Below the pieces are notes generated by a model that worked only from the letters and a program-made list of their open reading frames with translations, was not told the DNA's origin and did no database searches. From positions 14,160,237 to 14,224,236 of the forward strand of contig NC_049902.1 in NCBI RefSeq assembly GCF_001411555.2: a stretch of 64,000 nt of DNA. Reading direction: 5' to 3'. This DNA is from Juglans regia. Lineage: Eukaryota; Streptophyta; Magnoliopsida; Fagales; Juglandaceae. Below, piece after piece: positions 45,116 to 57,214 of the stretch (position 1 is the stretch's first letter; the number at the start of each line of letters is the position of its first letter). A program made the translations under genes and the position numbers.

Positions 45116-45876
45116 TTAGCTTTTGAGTAATAGTCTAAGGCAATAGAAAAATTCCCATGGGATTAGTTCGGATGGCTTGAAGTACTGTCTTAATAAAAAC
45201 TTCTTTCCCAGTATTAGATAGCATCTTTGCCTTCCAATTTGAAATTCTTTTCCAAGTCCTATCAATGAGTGAGTGAAAAGCAACATTCTTTGATCTACCA
45301 ATCACAGAGGCAAGCCAAGATACTTCTCAAAAGACCTAGTAGATTTAATACTAGATATACTGAAGATGGATCTCTGAGTAGGTTTTGGAGTATTTTTGCT
45401 GAAAAAAATTGAGGTCTTATCCTTGTTAAGGACTTGACCAGAGGCATGTTCATATATATCAAGAATCTGTGAGATTTTACACCATTCAACCACATTGGCC
45501 ATGCAAAAAAAAAAAGGTTTTCATTAGCAAAGAACAGGTGATTGATTCGAATTGGACCTTTCCCTATAGGAACACAAGTTATGCATCCATTTTACTCAGC
45601 TTGAAACAATAAAGAAGACAAGGCTTCAGCACACAAAATAAACAAGTAGGGTGAGAGGGGATCTCCCTCCCTCAAACCCCTTGAAGGAGAGAAACCAGCT
45701 TGTGACTTACCATTAACCAGTATGGAATAGGAAACAGAAGTTATACAATCCACAACCAGAGAGCACCATCTTTGAGAGAACCCAAGTTTGAGCATAAGAA
45801 CTTCAAGAAATGACCACTCAACTCGATCATAAGCTTTGCCCATATCTGGTTTGAGTGCCTTAAAACCAGTTTTCTA
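45116..45876 (-). pseudogene. LINE3 reverse transcriptase (5'-truncated, mutated active site)
   Basis: It begins at [20 protein letters not shown] and follows with [39 protein letters not shown] and INHLFFANENL. In the last, the catalytic FADD has become FANE. SGQVLNKDKTSIFFSKN and EKYLGLPL follow. Frames 45592-45843, 45302-45502 and 45116-45301 are separated by stops and shifts. The motif order is that of plant L1-type RT. The missing fingers domain is due to 5' truncation. Confidence 0.9.
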
Positions 45877-45890
45877 GAATTACTAGCATT

Positions 45891-47202
45891 GGTTTTTCTA
45901 TATGCATCATCAAAATCACATTTTTGAAGATTGATTTTATATATCAAGAAAAATTCTCACATTAGATTATACATCTTTGAACCAAATAATAATAAAATAT
46001 TATTATTTTTTATTTTTTCTTAAAATTATTATTTTTATATATTTTACAATTAGCACCATGTGCTCAAAAATACCAATTTCATATATTTAAATATTACCAA
46101 TTTCATATATCAAAATGACAAATTTTATCGATCAATCTGATCACTAGGCCAAATTAAAATTTTTCTAATTTTTTAATTCAGATTTTTTTATCATTTTAAA
46201 ATATTTTAAAAAATATAAAAAAAATAATCAATACACAAATAGTCACTCCCTTTTGATCTGACTTTTCAATTTTCGTAACAGTCTTTTTTTTCTTTGTTTT
46301 TTTCTAAACAAGCAAATATATTTCATTTAGAAAGATGATACAAGAGGAGGGGGGTGAAGTTCCCCGGCAAACACCCCAGAACAATAACAACAGTGCAAAT
46401 TGGTGGATAAAAAAGAAAAAAAAAAGGTTTTTATGACCAATTTCTTGGTCATCACCCATGTCCTGCAAAGAGGACTCTGCCTTCAAAGACGCAAATAAGT
46501 TGTTCACAAAAAAATTGCGAACAATGAAACCATCGCTGATAGTTATGGAACATCCGCTGAAAGCGGAAAGCGGTTAGAGTAGCGGGTGCACTATTGCTTA
46601 TTATCTTGATATGATTTTTGGAGAGATTCTCAGTCCCTTCTTCGAGACCACAGTTTAGGAAAAGCGATAACATAAGGGAAAAACTAGCATTGAGTGGATT
46701 GATCTGCCAATCATCATTCTCACACGCTTGTGATGGCGCGTGGCAGCCACACACCGGTGGGATAGAGACTAGGTGGCCTAGTTCTTGAAGATCTCGGCGA
46801 GACAAAGCTGTTGGCATGACACGTGTAGCCGTCGGAAGCGTCATTGTGCTGCGGCACGTGGGGAACACACACAGAAACAAGCCGCGTGTGAGGTCGACGC
46901 GCAGACCTTTTTGGCATGACTCCGCACCATCCCAGTAGATCGGCGGCTATAGGATGGGGTGGTGGGGTGCGTGTAGACGGATGGCTGCCGGAGAGCAACA
47001 TATTTGACCAAAATAGAACTGGTTGAGAGAGGAGGGAAAATCACTACCTTGAAAGTGTAAATACAATGAGGATATGAAAAGGAGAAGGAGAGGAGGGTGA
47101 GAGACACAGCTCCACCCTCCTCTCTGGCAATGGCTCTCGCGGAATTGAGATTATTCTAGAGAAAAGGCGTTGTTTGAGTTGCTTTTCATTCAGCAGACTG
47201 AC
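45891..47202. other. unclassified insertion in gypsy 3' LTR
   Basis: The left gypsy LTR passes straight from the equivalent of 38268 to 47203, so this 1.3-kb segment (starting just before LINE3) is extra. It has an AT-rich half (45960-46300) and a mixed half with minus-strand open frames at 46452-46880, 46720-47001 and 46841-47107 that I do not recognise. The text around LLLFWGVCRGTSPP at 46310-46420 resembles trailing sequence of some plant repeats. No terminal repeats were found. It may be a gene fragment or a decayed element. Confidence 0.5.
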
Positions 47203-47887
47203 TTCCCCATAAAAGTCTCTTGAAAACCCTTTTTTTAACTTTCGTATAGCTTGTAATACGTCGGCTTGGTTTTAATTTGGGCCTTGTTTTACGTGGTTGA
47301 CACTTATATTTTTATACAGTTTATATTATATTAAGTATTCATTTATGATTTGATTTTCAAAATAAATTATAAGGGTTTAAATTTTAAGTATAATCAAAAT
47401 TAATTAGCGAAACGAATTTCCATTATTTATTTTTTTAGATTTTGATAAAAAAGAATTATTATGTTATGTTGTCAATTGGAAAATAAAGGAATATGTGATG
47501 ACTTTTGAAATAATAGTACTATTTATTAATTTTAGTACATATGTAAATACTTATTAAATTATTTCTATTAAATTATTCTCTATGATATCAATTTAATTAA
47601 CTAGAATGCTACGACATGTTTTCTAGAAAATTAATAAGATATGGTATTTCGTATAGGATGATCTACGAAGCGAGATTTTTGAATTAGCGATACGAGATAA
47701 GTAGCTTAATCATAAATTAGGATAACATATTAATTAGCTAGATAGATTATTATTAAAGCATGTTCTTTGATAGCCACTTTCTATGTACCACATGTGTCTC
47801 ATTATATGCAAGCATGTCATTCATTATAGCATACGAACATATAAACTTTTCTTCATCATGTTTAGATTTAGCATTTTACACTTATAT
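47203..47887 (+). repeat. gypsy 3' LTR, piece 3
   Basis: It aligns with 10864-10957 plus 13058-13724 of the left LTR, skipping the Harbinger-like element there. The match is close, for example ataatatattgg-type AT stretches and gtttagattagcattttaca. It therefore also gives the empty site for the 2.1-kb DNA transposon. It ends with the first copy of the LINE1 target duplication, gcattttacacttatat (47871-47887). Confidence 0.82.
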
Positions 47888-47984
47888 GATCAGGTCCTCT
47901 CCTATTGGGTGAGGTTTTTTCTCTCTAGGAAGAGTTGAGTCCCTTAGACTAGCTTAGCTGGATTGAAGGGGCTACAATGTAGGA

Positions 47985-49380
47985 GGATTTAGCAAAAAAA
48001 TGGGAAGGTCTTAGTCTCACTGAGAAGGAAAAAGGGGTAGTGATATTGCCAACCAACTCCACTGCCAAAGCAGTGCAGCATGGCAAGTTCTATTTATTGG
48101 CCACGATCATAGCAAAGAGAGCAATTAATAGAAAAGCCTTCAAGACTACTATGTCCAAAGTTTGGAGATGTGAAAGTTGGATTCAGTTTTCAGAAGTTGG
48201 AACAAAGAAATATCTCATTGAGTTTAACCAAGAGAAGGACCTTTAGCATGTTATTCATGGTAGACCATGGTCTTTTGACAGATGGTTGTTGTGTCTTCAA
48301 GTGTTTGAAGGTAACAGATCCATCAATGAAGTCCTTTTCCATAAGGAAGAGTTCTGGGTGCAGGCTTATATCATGCCTTTTGCAAGCATGACACATGAGG
48401 TGGGAATCCAGATTGGTGAAATTGGGAGAGTAGTAACAGTCTAGACAGACGACAGGGGCATTGGTTGGGGGAATTTCTTGAGGATAAGGGTGGAAGTGGA
48501 CATCTCATAAGCTCTCCAGAGAGGTGTGTTTTTAGCCTTTGAAGGCAAGAAGACTTGGGTTTCCCTCAAGTATGAGCGTTTGACTAACTTCTGCTTTAAC
48601 CATGGGGTGATAAAGCATGCTCAATAAGGATGTTCTCTTGGCTCTCTTGGCAGTAGCAAGCTGCAATATGGGTATGGATGCGAGCACCAGCAGTCAAGGA
48701 GAGGGATAATGCAAGAAAGAAATATGGAGAATGAGTCTGTCATCACCATGAAGAAGGACAACCATAGAGGAAGGGAGGGGAGGACATGGATGAAGCTCCA
48801 AACAAAAACTATGAGTCAAAGATGGAATGTCCAGAAATAGACCTGTTTGATGTTGACATTGCAGGATCTAAGATGGCAAAGAAACATGTTTTCTCCTAGG
48901 AACCCTTAACGGCAACCCAGAGGCATTATAAGGAAAGTGTTAGTGAGCCACTTTTGGAGAATTCTCAGGAGATCTTTAAAGTAGCAGAGGCTTGTCTTAT
49001 GCAAGACATTAAGAAGTCAAATTGTCCTATTTTTGCACCAGTCATAGCTCGTAAGGATAAGGACCAAAAGTCAACCCTGGGCCTTGAGAGTAGCCATGAC
49101 CTGAGGGCCCAAGCTTCTTCCTTGGCCCATTTTATCTGGAAACAATTAAGAAGAAAGCTAGTTGGAAGAGGAAAGCAAGGGATAGAAGTTTTCAAAGTCT
49201 GTTAGTAGACCAAGGGGAGAGTAAGGTAAGCAGTCTAAGTGGCGCTAAGAGGGTTGTTGCTCAGCCAACTGCTAAAGCTCCAGCACAAGTCACTAAGAGA
49301 ACACAAAATGAGGAGTTGACTGATGTTTTTTCAAGCAAAAATGGTGTGGTGGTGGCTAGTGCACAGCCCCACCCTATGCA
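47985..49380 (+). pseudogene. LINE1 ORF1 (DUF4283, zinc-knuckle-type protein)
   Basis: The frame opens EDLAKKWEGLSLTEKEKG and continues QHGKFYLLATIIAKRAINRK, AFKTTMSKVWRCESWIQFSE, VGTKKYLIEFNQEKDL, stop, HVIHGRPWSFDRWLLCLQVF. The presumed start codon context atgtaggaggattta has a stop right after ATG. Farther on, FLAFEGKKTWVSLKYERLTN, then FCFNHGVIKHA, is the degraded zinc-knuckle region (CFxCG expected). From about 48660 the reading dissolves into stops, with only 48954-49205 open. ORF1 proteins of plant LINEs bind the element RNA. Confidence 0.85.
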
Positions 49381-50241
49381 ATGAGTTGTTTAAGTTGGAA
49401 TTGTCGAGGGCTAGGGAACCCTCAGACAGTGAATAATTTGCATCTCATGGTGCAAAATAAGACCCCAACCTTTGTTTTCTTAATGGAAACAAAATGCAAA
49501 AGATTAAAGGTGGAATCTGTTAAATGGAGATTGAACCTTGAGCATAGTTTTGTGGTTAGTTCGAAGGGCTCTAGTGGAGGCCTTGCATTCCTATGGAAAG
49601 GAGTAAAGGCATAAGTGTTTTCCAATACTCAAAGCCATATCTCACTGTTAGTAAAGAGTATGAAGGAGGGTGTCCCCTGGCATCTAACTAGGTTCTATGG
49701 CAATCAAAACACAACAAAGAGGCACGAAAGTTGGCAACTGCTACAAACTTTGACACCTACAGCCTCAACAGGATGGTTGTGTGTAGGTGACTTTAAAGAA
49801 ATATTGACCTATGGGGAGAAATGTGGAGGGCCTTTGAGATCCCATAATCAAATGGAAGCCTTTAGAGGAGCTATGAACTTATGTGGACTCAGTGACATGG
49901 GTTACTCTAGAAGCAAATTCACCTGGTCCAATGGAAGGCAAGGGAGAGCCTTCACTAAAGAAAGGCTAGACAAGGCTTTTTCTAAAACTGCCTGGTCAAA
50001 CCTGTACACTGACTCGAGAGTTTTCACTCTCCCATCCCTTAACTCAGACCACAATCCTATATGGATTACTATGGAACAACAACAATTTCCCGCAAATAGA
50101 CAACTAAAGCCTTTAAGATTTGAGGCTAGCTGGTCTCTAAGGGATGACTGTGTTAAAATAGTGGAGGAAGCTTGGAGGATGCCCAGGTTTGCTGAAAACA
50201 AAATGCAACTCACTTCTGATGGCCTTAACAACTGTAAATAG
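49381..50241 (+). pseudogene. LINE1 ORF2 endonuclease domain
   Basis: It begins MSCLSWNCRGLGNPQTVNN and continues LMETKCKR, a single stop at 49612 (KGVKA, stop, VFSN), then WHLTRFYGNQNTTKRHESWQ, WLCVGDFKEIL (the usual asparagine is lysine), GLSDMGYSRSKFTWSNGRQG, then RAFTKERLDKAF, then LPSLNSDHNPIWI. WNCRG, GDF, the KERLD segment and SDHNP are the landmarks of the apurinic-like endonuclease that nicks the target. Apart from the internal stop it is open for about 280 residues and is among the best-preserved coding regions here. Confidence 0.93.
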
Positions 50242-51140
50242 AAGCTGTCACAATGGAGTAAGCAGTTTTTTGGCAATTCTAAGCAAGAAGTCAGTAACCA
50301 AAAGGCCCATCTCTCTAAACTCTAGGAAAGGAACATAGGCCAATTAACTGTGGAGATAAAACAGGTGCAAAGAGGGTTGGACAGAATCCTTAAGGCTGAG
50401 AATACGAAGTGGAAGCAAAGGGCCAAGCAAAGACGATTAAGGGAGGGAGATAGAAACACAAAATACTTTCACCAGTGTGCATCACATAGGAGAAAATCAA
50501 ACCCCATTAAAAAGCTAGTTGATAGTCATGGCCAAGAAATAAGCTCAAAAGAGGGAATTAGGAATTGATTCCAAGATCACTTCGCAAAATTGTTCACCTC
50601 CTCAAATCCACACAATCCTGCAGAATGCATTGCATCCTTGGAGGCTCGAGTGACTGTCACACAGAATGAAATGCTGACTAAACCTTATTCACAACAGGAG
50701 GTTGAAGAAGCTCTCTTTCACATGAATGGCCTAAGCTCACCTGAACCAGATGGTTTCCCTGCAATCTTTTATCAAAAGCATTGGCCAATTGTGGGACCTC
50801 AGGTGCGTGAAGCTGTGTTGAATGTTCTTAACTCAAATGGCAACTTGGGAGACATTAACAACACTTTCATTGCTCTCAACCCAAAGAAGAAAGCCCCTAC
50901 AAAAGTGATAGAATTCAGGCCTATCTCCCACTATAATGTACTTTGGCCTTTGAGGCTTTGCATACAATGAAATGTAAATTGGCAGAAAGAGAAGGTTACA
51001 TGACCTTAAAGTTAGACATGAGCAAGGCTTATGATAGAGTGGAGTGGAGTAGAGTTTTCTAAGAGCTGTCCTTTACAAATTGGGGTTTTGCTGTCAATGG
51101 GAAGAACTAGTGATGAAATGCATTGAAACTGTTTCATATG
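50242..51140 (+). pseudogene. LINE1 ORF2 linker and RT fingers, with internal deletion
   Basis: The linker reads ENTKWKQRAKQRRLREGDRN, then TKYFHQCASHRRKSNPIKKL. RT starts QEVEEALFHMNGLSSPEPDG, then FPAIFYQKHWPIVG, then KKAPTKVIEFRPIS, then HYNV. There the sequence jumps to [35 protein letters not shown]. About 40 residues normally present between (the YK...NRL...Q.AF.PGR segment) are missing, with the junction near 50939. Frameshifts follow near 51060. The last codons before LTR C encode CIETVSY. Confidence 0.88.
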
Positions 51141-54100
51141 TGTGACACCTCGAAATTCCGCTTGGGATCGGACGGACATTTGAAGCGTCGAGACATGCAA
51201 CACAAGGTTACCTGCTCCCGTTCATGACATATAAGATGCAATATTCCTAACATGCATCTAGCATTATGCAATATTCGCAGCGGATAATTTTTCTTTTTAG
51301 CAATACTATGCACCAAACCGAAATATCTCAAATACTTAAAACATACTTCATTCATAATGACGTACTAAACAACTGAGATCACAATAATAGTCCATATGGT
51401 TGTGATCAAAAGAGTGCTGAAGATTAAACTCCACAAATACAAGTAGTAACCTGAGGTAACTACTGTACTACCATCTACGTCGCACCATCGCTTACTCGAT
51501 CGTTTCCAGATGGTCGATTCTCGATTCTCCTTCACATCCTGTAACAAAATCTACCATTCGGGAGGAATGGTAGTTGGGACTACCACAGTGAGATTTGATT
51601 ACAAATCTCAGCAAGTTAACAGGAAACTTCCACACAGGTTAATGATGCATGCATGGCAGTAAAAGCATGAATGCATAATCAAATCATAAGTAATCATAGC
51701 ATAACTTGACATACAACATAACATAATTGGCATAACTTAAACTAAAACTGAAGCTTAGCATGAACGTGAACTTGAAACATAACATGGACTTGAAACATGG
51801 CATGAACATGAACATGCATAATTTGAACATGAACTTGAACATAACTTGAACCAGAGCATGACATAACATAAATGTGAACTTGGAATATAACGTGAACATG
51901 AACATAACATAACATGAACTTGAAACATATTCTTGTCTCATGGGATTACCATGATTGCGTGAACGTAAACTTGAACATAACATAACGTGAAACATGACTT
52001 GAACTTGGAATCTTATTCAATAGACTTAATCATTAACGTGACCATATGGGTGCTACACAGGTCCCCTTGAGCCGTGTGTCCCTGCCGATTACCGCATCAC
52101 ATCATAGGTGTCTATACCAGCTGTGAGTGCGTTAATACGTACTCCACAGTTGTTGTGGCCCCACGTATTCTACGTGTCACAATTGTTGTGTCTCACGTAG
52201 TGTATGCTCCACAGTTGTTGTGGCCCCATGACTTATTTGTTTGTGCCACACTTGTTAGTGCCTGGCGCGCTCCGGTGACCAGCTAATTAGACCCCATTCG
52301 CAACCTGTTAACTGTACTTCGTCAACCCAGGGAATTTCACACCTATTTAGACACTCCAGCATGAACAAAGGAGTTCCACTAGGATATTACCCCATCCTAG
52401 CGCTTAGGGTCGTGATTGACATGAATAACTTAACTGGCATAAATGATATTTTGTAACGTGACATAAAAGACAGAAGTCCTAACGTAGCATAACGTGACAT
52501 GAACTAAGACGACAGACATGACATACTTCGAGACATAAATGTAATAGAGAACATTTCATAACATGGCATACATGTAATAGACAACATTTCGTAACATAGC
52601 ATACCATGTAACAGACAACATTTCTTAACATGGCGTAATATGTGATAGTGAATATTATGTGACATGAAATACATGTAACAGATGGCATACTTAACTTATC
52701 ATGACATACTTGCAATGTATAACAATGTATAGAAATACGTGACAGAATATCTTGTGTAACAGATGAATAATTCATGACAGAATAAATTATGTGTAACAGA
52801 TAAATATGTAATGACTTGGCATGGCACATATGATAACATGCATACATACAATTTAGTTCCCTTACTCATCACACATACACATTAAATTGATAGTAAGTTA
52901 AAAGCTAACTTACCTCGATCTTCGCGCTTCGAGACAAAACTCAAGTGCGATCACGAGAAACTGAAAGTAGTGATTTCTAAAAATTAGAACTTAATCACTA
53001 ACAATTAGGAATATGGAAAAATATCAACTTAGAGTAAAATTACCATTTTACCCTCTACATGTGAGAAAATAACCATTTTACCCCTAACTTAATGATTTTG
53101 CATCCTAACTCCAAAAATCACCAAAATTTACATACCTTATGTAAATTTTTTCCTAAACTCAAATATCAATTCAGAAAAATTTAAAACTAAACACAACCAT
53201 CAAAACTCTATATGGCAGAAACTTACAAGGCTATCCTTTGCTTTTTGTTGTAATTCTTTCAAATCTCAAAACTCATGATTAAACCAAAATTTTTCTTCTA
53301 CTATACTCATAACATATTCCTAAGAATAATCATGTTTTGAATCATGAACAAAAGTCATCAAAATCACTAAAACCATACTTGAACTTTTTGGTTTCTCTTC
53401 TAAGTTAAAAACAGAATTTCGTTTCTAACTTGTTTTGATCAACCTCTTGATCCATGACTTATAAAGATGTGATCTTCAAACCAAAACATCACATGGTTTA
53501 AAAAGATGTTCTAAAACAGATCCAAGCATCAAAATCAAGATCACATGGTTAAAAATCAACCAAAACATAAATTTAGCCAAGAACATCATCACTTTGGTCT
53601 AACTGAATACCTCATTGCATAAAATTTCATATCTTCGAAACTAACATCAAATATCTTCAAAATAACATTTTAACATGTATATAAGAGGCATAGGATCTTC
53701 CAATAAAAATATCAAAGCCATTGAAATAAGATTAAACCATAAAAGATTTAAACTTTCTCAAAACAGAAACTGTTTTTTCCTTTTCCAGTTTCTAAGTTTC
53801 TAGACCTAAGAAAATATTTCACCAAAACTTTTAATAATGCAACAAATCCTCAACCAATAATCATATACACATGTTAAAATTACTCCATAAAAATTTCGGA
53901 CCAAGATCTATTCATTAGCTTGGTCAAAAAACTCCAAAATATAACACACTCTCCAGTTTATCGCCCAGAATGACCGTTCTGTGGTATAAACAACTTTGGA
54001 CCGATCAAATGATCTCCAAATGGAACAAATAAGATATCCACATAAACTAGACTCCAAAAGAAACAACTTTCATGAAGGAAATGTTTCGAGGAAACACTTA

Positions 54101-55438
54101 AAAAAGCTTCGAAACGGGCATTCAAAAGAGGTAAGAAAAACTGTCCGAGAGTGACTTTTGTGTTCTATGAAGGAAAAGTGTAAAGGAGAGTTGCTTTTTG
54201 TGGGAAGTGGACTGAAGAGCTTCTTACACAAGCTGTGTAAAGTGATAGGACTGAAGGAATGGTTGAGTGTTGGCCTTTTCTTCTCATAAAAATCTGACCA
54301 AGATCTTTTCTCAAGGTGGAGTGTGAGAGTGAAAGAGTGAGGTGGCCCTTTAGCTTTGTCTTTCAAGAACCTTCTAGGCCCTTCTTGTAAAGATCTGGCC
54401 AGCCAAGTGGGGGTACAAAACTTAGCCATGAAGCAATCCTATGGTGACCAAATTCGTGGGCCTTAATGGGCCTAAACCGAATGGGCCAAAATTTTGGGGT
54501 TTAAAGAGGGTTTGGGTTGCTATCAAGCCCAAATCCAATATCACTTAGTCCAATCAATTTTTCAACGTTAGCAAGGTTGGATAATGATGTTCAAACACAA
54601 ATTTGAAGGATTAATAGCATGTGGAAGTGATTTAATCAAGTGATTAAACACAATGCTAGAAATCGGATTAGAAAGGGTTTAGAGGCCAACTTTAGGGTTT
54701 GGGGAAACCGTTTAGGGTTTCAGTTTCAACCAAGCTTTTGGATTTTCAATTGGATTCCCACCATTTAGGATTTCACTAGGATTGAAACCTCTTTTGGTCT
54801 GCCACCAATTGGTTGAGCAGATGAAACAAAGTTTTGCTTAAGTGACATGATCTCACACCTTGATTCCTTCAAATCCAACAAACGTTCCTCATGGTGCCAA
54901 GTGTCTAAAATTATTCACTAAGTGTGGCTAAGATCTTGCCAAGTGTCCACATAAAAGTTCTCTAATCTAATTTGGACATTCCACACTGTGATTTTGAAAC
55001 ACTGCAGTTGGTGTGCTTACCGAGGTTACTATTCACTTCGAAAAAGTGAATTATAAACTTAGCACTAAAAATTCCTAAATATTCATATTATCCTATAGTG
55101 AAAATCTTTTACCGAAATTCAACCTCAAAGTGCCCATAAAAATAATTTCACAATTTTCAACAGACGTTTCGTCCGGAATTATGAAAATAGGATATTGCAC
55201 CATAAAATCCTAAATAATCCACTGAGTCTAATGGCGTGGATCATAATGCATTCTGACACTTCTAACCACCTGAAATAAATAAAACTCATATTTCTAGCAC
55301 CATAGTGAGTGATAACACTGACTATGTTGACAGACTAAAACCTATGCGATTGGTCGATTCGTAAAAACTTATGGGGTTTTTACGAGATTCCTAAAGTCAA
55401 TAGAAATTCCACCAATGAATTTCTAGCGGGCTGTTACA
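51141..55438 (-). mobile_element. Solo LTR C (same family as A, B, D)
   Basis: TGTGACACCTCG ... GCTGTTACA, 4298 bp, is flanked by perfect atatg duplications (51136-51140, 55439-55443) inside the LINE1 RT frame. It is the inverted counterpart of D, 1.8 kb away. The two look far more alike than either is to A or B, for example sharing cttgtctcatgggattacc and an identical insert between the arrays. It carries the degenerate arrays (51740-52010, 52490-52830), the palindrome cluster (52135-52260) and the stem-loop (52379-52400). A 119-residue frame at 54070-54429 (minus) matches one in D. Confidence 0.95.
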
Positions 55439-55443
55439 ATATG

Positions 55444-56288
55444 CCCTCCTTGTGAATGGTGAACCTCGAACATATTTTCTCCCTACTCGAGGCATTAGAC
55501 AAGGTGACCTTTTATCACCATACCTCTTCATATTGTGTGCTGAAGCTTTGAGCAATTTGCTATGCAAAGCAGAGGAATGTAGATTATTACATGGAATTCC
55601 AGTTGCAAGAGGTCAGTTAAGGGTCTTTCATCTCTTTTTTGCAAATGATAATAGCCTCCTATTTTGTAAGGCTACAGCATTGGAGTGGAGTAAGTTGATA
55701 AGCCTATTAATAACCTACAAGATGGCTTCAAGCCAAAGACTCAACCTCGAGAAGACCTCAATTATTTTTAGCAAGAACACAACTAGACCTACTCAAGAAT
55801 ACATCCTATCTATTGCTGGTATGAGGACAGCCATGCCCTATGGAAAGTACTTAGGATTGCCATTTGTGGTGGGTCGAGATAGGTTCAAATCCTTCAAAGG
55901 CATCGTGGATAACATCAGAGTGAGGCTCAGTAGTCATAGAGTTAAAACTTTATATCAAGCAGGGAAAGAAATCTACCTCAAAGTAGTGATCCAAGCCCTA
56001 TCAACCTACACAATGAGTGTCTTTAGGCTGCCTACCATTTTACTACAGTCCATAAACAGAGCCATCCAAAATTTTTGGTGGGGTCAGCAAGAGAAGGAGC
56101 ACAAGATCCACTGGATATCTTGGAAAAGAATGGGGCAAGCCAAGTCAGCAGGGGGCTTGGGCTTTAGGGATCTTGAATGTTTCAACAAGGCCATGTTCTC
56201 CAAGCAGTGTTGGAGGTTGATTCAAGACCCTAATTCTCTTGCTGCTAGAACATTAAAGGCCAAGTATTATCCCAACTCGACATTTTAG
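55444..56288 (+). pseudogene. LINE1 RT palm and thumb (continued)
   Basis: The frame continues ALLVNGEPRTYFLPTRGIRQ, then [20 protein letters not shown], then VFHLFFANDNSLLFCKA, where the catalytic FADD is FAND. MASSQRLNLEKTSIIFSKNT, MPYGKYLGLPFVVGRDR, QAGKEIYLKVVIQALSTYT, then HKIHWISWKRMGQAKSAGGL and GFRDLECFNKAMFSKQCWRL follow. This 278-residue frame is uninterrupted, the longest in the window. It ends in a stop at YYPNSTF, where LINE ORF2 should continue. The Asp to Asn change in the active site would inactivate it. Confidence 0.94.
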
Positions 56289-57214
56289 ATAGCTAAAGTG
56301 GGTTCTAAACCCTCATTGTGTGGAGAAGTCTTCGTGCAGCCAGACATGTTGTAGAGGCTAGCTCTTCCTAAAGAGTGGGAACTGATTCTAACATTCTTAT
56401 CTGGAAAGACAAGTGGCTAGTCCACTTTAATCCCAGCAACGTCATAAGCCCAGTCAAGACTCTAAATGGTAATGAAACTGTTGCAAAACTAATAGACCTT
56501 GAGACTAAGTAATGGAAGACAGACCTGGTACAAAACACTTTTGAGAAAGAGGAAGCTAAGTTGATCTTGAAAACTCCTATTAGCTCTACGAACACTGTGG
56601 ACAGAATTATATGGCATGGAACCAAATATGGCTTCTTCTCAGTAAGAAGTGCATACCACATGGAGAATCAAGGGAGGTGGCAACCCAAGGCCAAGCTTCT
56701 ACAAGCAACAAGTTTAAAGATGTTTGGAACAAAATATAACAACTTCATGTAACACCTGGTGATAAAGTCTTCCTATGGAGAGCCTAGCAGGAGACTCTCC
56801 CCACTCTATCCAACCTTTTCAAAAAGAAATTGGTGAGTGATCCAATATGTCCCATTTGCTGCAAAAAAGAAGAGAGTGTCTTTCATGCCTTGTGGAGTTA
56901 TGAGGCAGCAATGGATGTATGGAGTCAATACTCTAAAAGACTTCAAAAATGTGCTCTACCTCAAGCCCCCATGTTGCTATTTTTTGAGTCTTTAGCTATG
57001 GCCTTAAATGCAGAAGAATTACTAGAGTTTGTGGTGGTGGCAAGAAAATTGTGGTGGAGAATGAATACTTTCATTTTTAAAAAGGAGTTTACTCATCCTA
57101 ATTCCATTGTTAGAGAGGCTAGAATTCTATTAGACTTAATGGCTGAGGTGGACACTAATCCTCAAGACAATAACAGAGCCACCCAGATCTGCTCCTCAGA
57201 AGCTGTATGGAAGG
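56289..57214 (+). pseudogene. LINE1 ORF2 connection and zf-RVT region
   Basis: Broken frames carry the segment after RT (VRIWKDKW-like text around 56400), then RIIWHGTKYGFFSVRSAYHM at 56580-56660. The zinc-binding motif follows: CPICCKKEESVFHALWSYEAA, then MDVW, at 56845-56920. In intact copies this is C-P-x-C-x(4-6)-E-x2-x-H-x3-x-C, so the final cysteine appears lost (WSYE). The 56830-57219 frame ends QICSSEAVWKV at the LTR D duplication. Confidence 0.85.

Larger units (their letters stand above)
38275..45876 (-). mobile_element. LINE3: 5'-truncated L1-type LINE, interrupted by LTR G
   Basis: It is flanked by gaattactagcatt at 38262-38275 and 45877-45890 (13-14 bp). The A-tail is T on plus at 38274-38282. 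Net of LTR G and its 5-bp duplication it is about 1.85 kb: RT from the GKAYDRVEW motif onward, zinc-binding region and RNase H. The 5' truncation within RT is the normal result of incomplete target-primed reverse transcription. Frames are broken. It is inserted in the segment that interrupts the gypsy 3' LTR. Confidence 0.88.
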
